From Trileptium ribeirensis (Eukaryota > Nematoda > Enoplea > Enoplida > Thoracostomopsidae), in contig JASANE010027884.1 of assembly GCA_030248225.1 (NCBI GenBank), positions 1 to 64,000 of the forward strand: DNA of 64,000 nucleotides, in the 5' to 3' direction. The translations under genes were made by a program, and so were the position numbers. Of this stretch, positions 57,513 to 64,000 are shown in pieces; the stretch's first letter is position 1, and each line of letters begins with the position of its first letter. The notes below the pieces were generated by a model, which searched no databases, had not been told where the DNA came from, and worked only from the letters and a program-made list of their open reading frames with translations.

Positions 57513-60500
57513 TTAACACCCACTCCGCACAATTAGGACGGCTCACGCTCCGAACAGATGTGTTGACATGACTTTACCATATATATCTATATATAAGTAC
57601 GAAGTCTTATCGGCGATAGTGGATGTGACGGGGGTGGTCGTCGCCAGGGGATCAAGTTGTCGGAGGAAAAAATTTTGAATTTGAGTTACTAAATTTTCAA
57701 AATTCTTTGGCGTTGATTTTACCAGTATTCCATGACTTTCGCCAATCTTGGCCAATTTTATAAATTTCGCCCAATTTCTCATTTTTGCCAATGCTACCAA
57801 AAGTACACCAACCTTTATGGCGCTGGCAGGACTGTGGTAGTTACAAGGGGGAGGGATCGGGTTACCTCCCAGCGGGAATGGCCTGGCCACGTCTCTAGGC
57901 GTTCCGAGCGCCAAAGGGGCTAATACCCCGTGTCCTCCTATAAGCATGTGTTATTATATCTATCAGTAAGGACGTTGCTATACGCATTTTTAATACAGAA
58001 ATTGATAGAAATTTTCAGTCATTTACAGCAATTCACTATTTTATCCTAGTCTGAAATGTAGGCGTGGACCACTAAATAACGCGCCTACTCTTGGCATATG
58101 CTGGGCCTCTGTTTAAAACCAGTTTTTCGCATGTTAATAACTCGTCAAAGTGCGTCCAAAATAGAGCGTGTACGCTGGTGGATGAAATTAAAAAATTTTC
58201 ATTTTTAAAACTCCGATGTAGGCAAACCACCATTGTGCACAATTGTATTCACCTCGCCCAGACATATACACCGGCGTGTCTCTGTCAACTATCTCGTTAA
58301 CCTGAGCCGATTGGCGCCCCCACCTTTACCAAAACTCTATTTTCAACATTTCAGCACATTCACACTACCCGCATATATAAGATGGGGGTCGTACTTGCTT
58401 ATGGGGGTAGGAGATAACCACCCTGAGGCTCCGACCTCCTGCTTTCCCCAAACGTCCGGCGCTTCCGTGAGAGGGCACCTACTCCAAGCTGGACCCACAG
58501 GTGCCTTACCCCCACGCGCCCTCATTCTTGCCGCCGACCCCCTCCTACCATCTCCCTAAGAAGGCCGATGGTAGCCGAGTACCCCCTAGGATTTCGGACC
58601 CGTACCATGTATATCCCCTTCTCTTGGCGAGTTCAACAATTTTCTGGGAGCATCGTTTTCCTAGTCGTTTGAGCAGAAGAGCCAACTAGAGCTCCCTGCA
58701 CTGTATAGAACCATGTGGGTGGGCCAATTCCCAATATTGCGTCTTCCCTTTGTGTTTGGCATCGTTCAAACCCCCTTTGTCCTACGAATGCAACTACCCT
58801 CACCCTACTCAAATGCCTACAGGAGCCGCTCGCCCCAGACCCTTCCCGCGCCCCTTGTTGTCATTTTCTTTTCTCTCTCTTTTCAACCATTTTTGATAGT
58901 TCTTTTGTTTGCTCGCTGTCTTGTTTGTGTCATCGTTTCGTCAGTTTTTTGTGGTACATTTCCCGCGACCCTTTGGTCTCTGCGCTGTGTCTTCGTTTTT
59001 TCTATGCTAAATTTTTCAGCCTTTTCAGTTGTCATGTTTTTTCTTTCCCTTTCTTTTTCTTTCCTCTCTCTCATTTCTCTCTCTATCTCTTTTCTTTTAA
59101 TTGACATTTAATAATAATGATAATATTTTAAGAATGGTTCTCATATAGACATATTGATATATATTAGGAGCATAAAATAAATCAGACATAAATAAAAATA
59201 TATTATTTATATATACCTACAGCCAACACAAAACCATATATTTTACATATAAATTTTCAGATTTTTACCGATTTTAAAACTGAATCGACCGGAAACTCGA
59301 CTGCGAGAAGGGGGTGGACTTGGAACCCGACGGTGGTCCCCGTAGATGTAGGCCGGGAATGCCACACTTCCGGTTGCTCGCGGAGGGATGGACCCATCCC
59401 TGTGTCCCTTTTGGGCATCGTTCGTGAATCTAACTACCCTAGATTGTTTGAAGGTCGCGAGGATTCATACTTTACTTTCATGAGGAAATGAACACAAACA
59501 CCCAGACCAACGCATGTTGTCCGGACATAGAATGCATGCATGTCTGAGGAAGTCTGGCATGAATTATTTTAGCGAACAAACGGTTTGAGCTGCCAAACAG
59601 AAATAACAATGTGTTGTTTGTGCGGAAGACTGTGGCAAATATAGTAAAGTACGCTAGAAAATATGTGGGGGGTCAAGATGGGCGCGGGTATATCATTCAC
59701 ATTTTGGAATTAGTTTACTATTTAATAATTTTTTAATATTTTAATAATCGTGGTAATGAAGAATTTGTTCATAGCTAAAGCGATAAAAATTTACTATTAT
59801 TTCAGGACCGTCTGGTTCGCTAGACGTAAACATGGAATCAGAGATTTAAGAAACATAAGAAGAGTCGTCCCGAATTTTGCCCTTCTCCATAATTAGCAGA
59901 TGTTTTGCCTTTGTTCAGAACCCTCCATAAGATGGCCACCAGCTTCACGGTAACCCGCGAAATTCTTGAGTTTAAACCTAGCTAGTCGTACTTCTGTGGT
60001 TGACCTTCAATACGCCGTAGTGCATGTCCCGTCGTTCTAGAATGACTAAACGAATTAACTCTCTGGAGTAATCGTTATTCTGGTCGAGGGCTTCCGTGTA
60101 AGTTATTTGAGTAGGTAGCCTAAGGCTTTCTGATTCCCCGTGATCTCGGGTAGATGTTATAACAAAATTTATTCGAATAATAAATCCAAATTTATAAGCT
60201 TATTTAGCTGAGTTTAAAGGATTCGGAGAATTTCTCCCTATTGAAGAGTGAAATCGCTTTCGCAAACTTAGCTGGATGTTCGGCGCTCATGCAGCTCTTG
60301 GGGCCGAATAAATAGCGTTTGTATGAATGAGGTTGTTTGGTTTTTGGAACAACTCTATGTCCTTGGTATGGGTAAGTATAATTTTCACTGTTCGTTCGAG
60401 TTTAAGAGAAATTGGGACCTGATGCCCAGCCTTCGAGTCGAAGTGCTGACCCTGGCCAGGCTCCACCTGAAAAAGATGATTCTCAGACTGATTAAGTTTG

Positions 60501-61135
60501 AGCTAATGTCATTATTCTCGAAAATGATTGTTATCCTGCCCGATAAAATGCAGTTGATTCATGAACGCAATTCACAATTTTTGTGTTCTTTGTAATACTC
60601 TATTTTATTCAATGGCTAAAAGTCCGACATCTATGAAATTGGTCAAGTGCTTATATGTCCTAAACTTCTTGAATAGATAGTAGTGCCGACTAGAGAATAG
60701 CTTGACTGCATAGCCCCTATCCGTAACTAAAGACTGCAGTACTTTGACAATTATATTAGCCTTATGTTAAGATTTCAGTAATCATTTAATGAATTGCGTC
60801 CGGATATCGCAGCTTCCAAATGCACTCAGGACCTTCTGTATTCGTGGTAGTTGACTAGGCAAAACAACATTAAAGTAATTCGCCGCCTCTTGGTGATGCT
60901 GAATTCATTTGAATATAGGTTAATACGCCTCTGTAATCGGACAAAGTATGCATTTCGAACAAATCCGATCAACTTGAGGACACAATAATGAGTGTGCCGC
61001 TGCGCCTTCAAATTAAAACAAATAACAGTCTATATTCTACGAGTGACCAGAGTATAACGTTCCAGCTAATAAAAACGTAACAGATATATTCACGTAGGTA
61101 TGTGCACCGAGAATCGCAGTGTTCGGCTTGTGTGA
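57513..61135. other. No supported gene; CT-rich tract 58860-59100
   Basis: 58710-59111 is a pyrimidine-rich stretch (TTTTCTTTCCCTTTC type) that opens frames on both strands by composition only. 58380-58600 and 59290-59420 are GC-richer and may be old insertions. Nothing with a recognisable domain. Confidence 0.45.
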
Positions 61136-61139
61136 ATTA

Positions 61140-61172
61140 TAACGTGTTATAACGTGAACGCCGCATCATTCG
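61140..61172 (-). mobile_element. MITE family E, solo end
   Basis: TTATAACGTGAACGCCGCAT matches the right TIR of the 32146-32647 element. No partner end is seen. Confidence 0.5.
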
Positions 61173-62455
61173 AGTTTCAAAATTTTGTTGAGTTAGGTTT
61201 TATTAATCAGAAGACTGATGTTAAATTTACGTGGATTCCGTTCATCATAGGTTTATAGACCAGCAAGTACGGTTTTGGTTGAAGGATGACAGAAGCGCTC
61301 GCTTGAGCCTAAACCATAAACGCGCTCGTGAAACATCAAAAATGCGAACTTTCAAAATTTACACTGGTAATGCTAAAGACTAGCTCACACAGACTCACGA
61401 GCGAAAACATGCACACATTTAGATGTAGAAGGAAAAGGATTGGGAATGACAGAAGTGAAATGAAAAGCGATGGCTCGGAGTCCAAGGTTCTAAACCCGAT
61501 TTACCTTTTCATGTAGGATATATAGCTGTATCGACTAAGAGAAACACCAATCTTTATGGTTTATAGGCAGGGCGGAATAACTTCGGATAGGGTGAATTTT
61601 AATGGAAAGCGCATTAAATTATCGACTAAAACTGATACTTTCCACCAAGTTCAAGGTAGGCCTGTGCCTGGAATATCGGGCAGAGCAATGCCTCTTCGAG
61701 CGTGTCGTGATCTCCAAAATGTAGGCTATCTCAAAGATCTGTTTGACCTTCACAAAGGGATAAGCTCGTCAGGTAATGGATCGTTCATAATGATACAAAT
61801 CTGCTTTTTGGCAACATGCAAATTTGAACACACTTCGAGTTATTATCGTGTGCTGAACAAGAGGCAGACGAGCGCCCCTATGGGCGTTCCTCAATGTACA
61901 GGAACCAAACTCTCTCAAAAATGCTCTAGATCTTGGTAGCGACTAAAATTGATCACGTAGTAGACTACCAAAAATTATACAAATCCGCCCCTACCGAATT
62001 CATGTACATCTCCGGCTAAATGGAGGTTCATTATAACCAAGAATATCAAGTATAGCAATGATCCTCCGATCATACTAGAAAAGCTAAAAATAGGACCATC
62101 TAAATAAACTGCGAAAATTGGTAATTATTTAAAACCGGTAAAAAAGGCACTGATGAAAATGCCATAAAAACTCCACCCACAGCACACGAGTTTACTATCT
62201 TCGCTTTACTATCATGCCAGCACTTTTGATCCAATAGATGTCCCATCCAATCGAAAAATTAAGATGAGCCACCAACCATATTATTTTGTCATAAGCGATA
62301 TCCAATTGCAAACCCTTGTAACGGGAAATAGGCTGAATTTCGTTCGGATTTTCGCTAACGAATGATAGGCAAAATCAAATGCACGTGCCGAAATTATGCC
62401 TTGTGTTCGAACGGGCTTCGGCGTTTTCAATTTGCAGAAGTGCGGCTTTCTAAAA
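61173..62455. other. No supported gene
   Basis: The 127-codon frame 61556-61939 has no recognisable domain and no splice context that I trust. Confidence 0.4.
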
Positions 62456-62459
62456 TTCC

Positions 62460-62690
62460 AAATTATTTAAAGTTGGATTATTCAGTGTTCGCGAACAAAT
62501 TTAATGCAAAAGTGATGTTACAAGCAAATTGAGAACGTAGTTAAACCCTTGCTGTTAGCGAACAAACCGGTTTAATTCAAATTCGACAAATTGGCATTGC
62601 AGGAATGTAACCGAATGTGATGTCAATCGTTGCAAAATGTTTATTCACAACGCGTACGTAATTCAGCAAGGTAATCCCAAATTTGGGTAG
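62460..62690 (-). mobile_element. MITE-like element, family C, copy 2
   Basis: The reverse complement carries CATCACTTTTGCATTAAATT then TGTTCGCGAACACTGAATAA, nearly identical to 4505-4545. GCGAACA words and a TTCACAACGCG end suggest the same terminal structure. Confidence 0.6.
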
Positions 62691-64000
62691 GTTATTTGTG
62701 CTACACAGTAATGGTAGCCGCAGTTAGTTTTGTAGTCGGGTAAGCCAGACACCTGCGGAAGGAAGGACTTGAGATGTTAACAGCTAAGAGGGTCTCCCAG
62801 TTTCAAAAATAGTCGAGTTGTATTGAAAACACGTTTGCCTTCATTAGCATTATGGCATTGCTTGCGGTCTGGTCGTTAGCTCAGGAAAACTAAACTTTAC
62901 CTTGGTTACTGACTGCACAGCTGTAGTGGTAACCCTTGTTAGAGCAAACCGCTAAGACCGCGCGTTGGCAAGGAAACTTTTCGAGTAACAAAACATGTTG
63001 TCCAAACGAGAAGAAAACATTCATTGGAGATATGTTAGTACGGTAATATCACAATTGTACGGGTTGCTTTCGGGACAATTTAAAGGACCGCATACACAAC
63101 AGTAATAGGTCCAAGTTTAACCAGGAGCTGTAGCTTAGCCTCTGCGACAAAAGCAACGCATGTCGGTATTCATATTGACTACCGTGATGTTCGGAATAAA
63201 GTTGAAAACATCGTGTCTTGCGTCAAAGTGGTTGATTATTAGCATCTAAAATTTACTAAGTTTAGCTTAATCGCAAACACGTGGTCGAGAACAGGATTTT
63301 AAGGGTACGGTAGTATTTTAAGGTAGAACACAACGTAACTCTACGGCCTCACGGTCCTCGTTTAAGATTGAATTAGATGGGACACTGGGCGAAACTAGGC
63401 GTCGAAAAATCACATTTTTGCCTGTACGACATCGTCGCTCGCCAGCCCTCCATTTGCGAAAACTGTATTTCAAACAAGTTGATCGGCGCACAGAATCATT
63501 CGATTGAGGAATATAAATTTCTTAGAGCTCAATTAAACAATGAAGCATGGAGTCAACACTAGGATCGAAAATTGCCCAAAGCGGTGAGGAAAATGTCCTT
63601 TTATATAGGTTAAATCACTCTGAGCACCGAGTCGGCTACAGGATTGGCAAAAATATTTTGAGAATTAGAAAATCTAGAAGTTAACACTCGTAAGCTTGTG
63701 TTTAGAAACACACCACAGTACTGTATGGTACGCGTCACATTTCAATCAATGCATCTCAATACTATACTGCACATACAATTTTGTGCTATCTAATGACAAC
63801 TCATGTTGGCAACTTCATTCTCCTTCTCTCATTGGCCAACAATTCTATACGCTTATTTGGCGTTGAAACACCGATTTATCTGTTGCAATCTTATCTTTTG
63901 CTTTGTTGACCTATCAGAGTGTATGTGTAAACCCATATATGCCCGATTAACTGTAGATGATATCAGCAAGCACTGTTCATCAGGCCAATACCATGTAGTC
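62691..64000. other. No supported gene
   Basis: No exon, RNA gene or repeat recognised. The 61-codon frame 63377-63562 is unremarkable. Confidence 0.45.

Noticed and set aside
58713..59111. Two overlapping plus-strand frames of about 130 codons
   Set aside because: They arise from a pyrimidine-rich tract; composition is Phe/Ser/Leu only and the antisense strand is open as well.
1..64000. CRISPR array or prokaryotic operon
   Set aside because: The tandem repeats lack unique spacers, and coding sequence is intron-split and sparse; the window is eukaryotic.

Overview
The window is nuclear DNA from a multicellular eukaryote, almost certainly an invertebrate animal. It is AT-rich, genes are split by introns with GT/AG ends, coding density is very low, and most recognisable sequence is decayed transposons, MITE-like elements and minisatellites. 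There are no operons, ribosome-binding sites or prokaryotic genes. The species cannot be told from the sequence alone.

Only one gene looks intact. It lies on the minus strand from 47560 down to 38174. Three exons join in phase 0 into a protein of about 2008 residues, with C2H2/C2HC zinc fingers near the N-terminus and a very long, mostly disordered tail. The tail carries SUMO-interaction-like motifs, basic nuclear-localisation-like clusters and a repeated C-terminal motif. It is probably a nuclear, chromatin-associated factor; I do not recognise its family.

Layout. 1-1617: a 219-bp tandem array that appears to be a repeated copy of the last exon and 3' flank of a minus-strand gene. 1.7-5.4 kb: an inverted MITE pair, a 154-bp higher-order minisatellite, another MITE and a 67-bp minisatellite. 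7.7-13.3 kb: a decayed plus-strand hAT transposase gene split by a 4.1-kb palindromic (foldback-like) insertion. 13.7-15.0 kb: a minus-strand pseudogene with a PWWP domain, two acidic exons and a cysteine-rich domain. 15.6-16.7 kb: a 95-bp minisatellite interrupted by a MITE flanked by an 8-bp target duplication. 19.7-22.6 kb: a DNA transposon defined by matching terminal inverted repeats. 24.6-29.1 kb: piggyBac-like debris, including a transposase C-terminal zinc domain, TTAA-type MITEs and a cluster of 24-bp hairpins, bracketed by inverted minisatellite blocks. 29.5-33.5 kb: another MITE family and short tandem repeats. 38.2-47.6 kb: the zinc-finger gene. 49.1-51.0 kb: a decayed CR1/Jockey-type LINE reverse transcriptase and a broken BED-like zinc-finger exon. 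53.4-54.7 kb: a 368-bp tandem duplication and GC-richer subrepeats. 57.2-57.5 kb: a TTAA MITE with a tRNA-like core. The rest of the right end is nearly featureless apart from two MITE remnants.

The recurring theme is cut-and-paste transposon families (hAT, piggyBac and unclassified TIR elements) present mainly as ends and fragments, some nested. The gene-like debris (PWWP gene, BED finger) fits transposon-associated or duplicated genes decaying in place. All intron/exon calls are read by eye from splice consensus and frame continuity; no transcript evidence was available.
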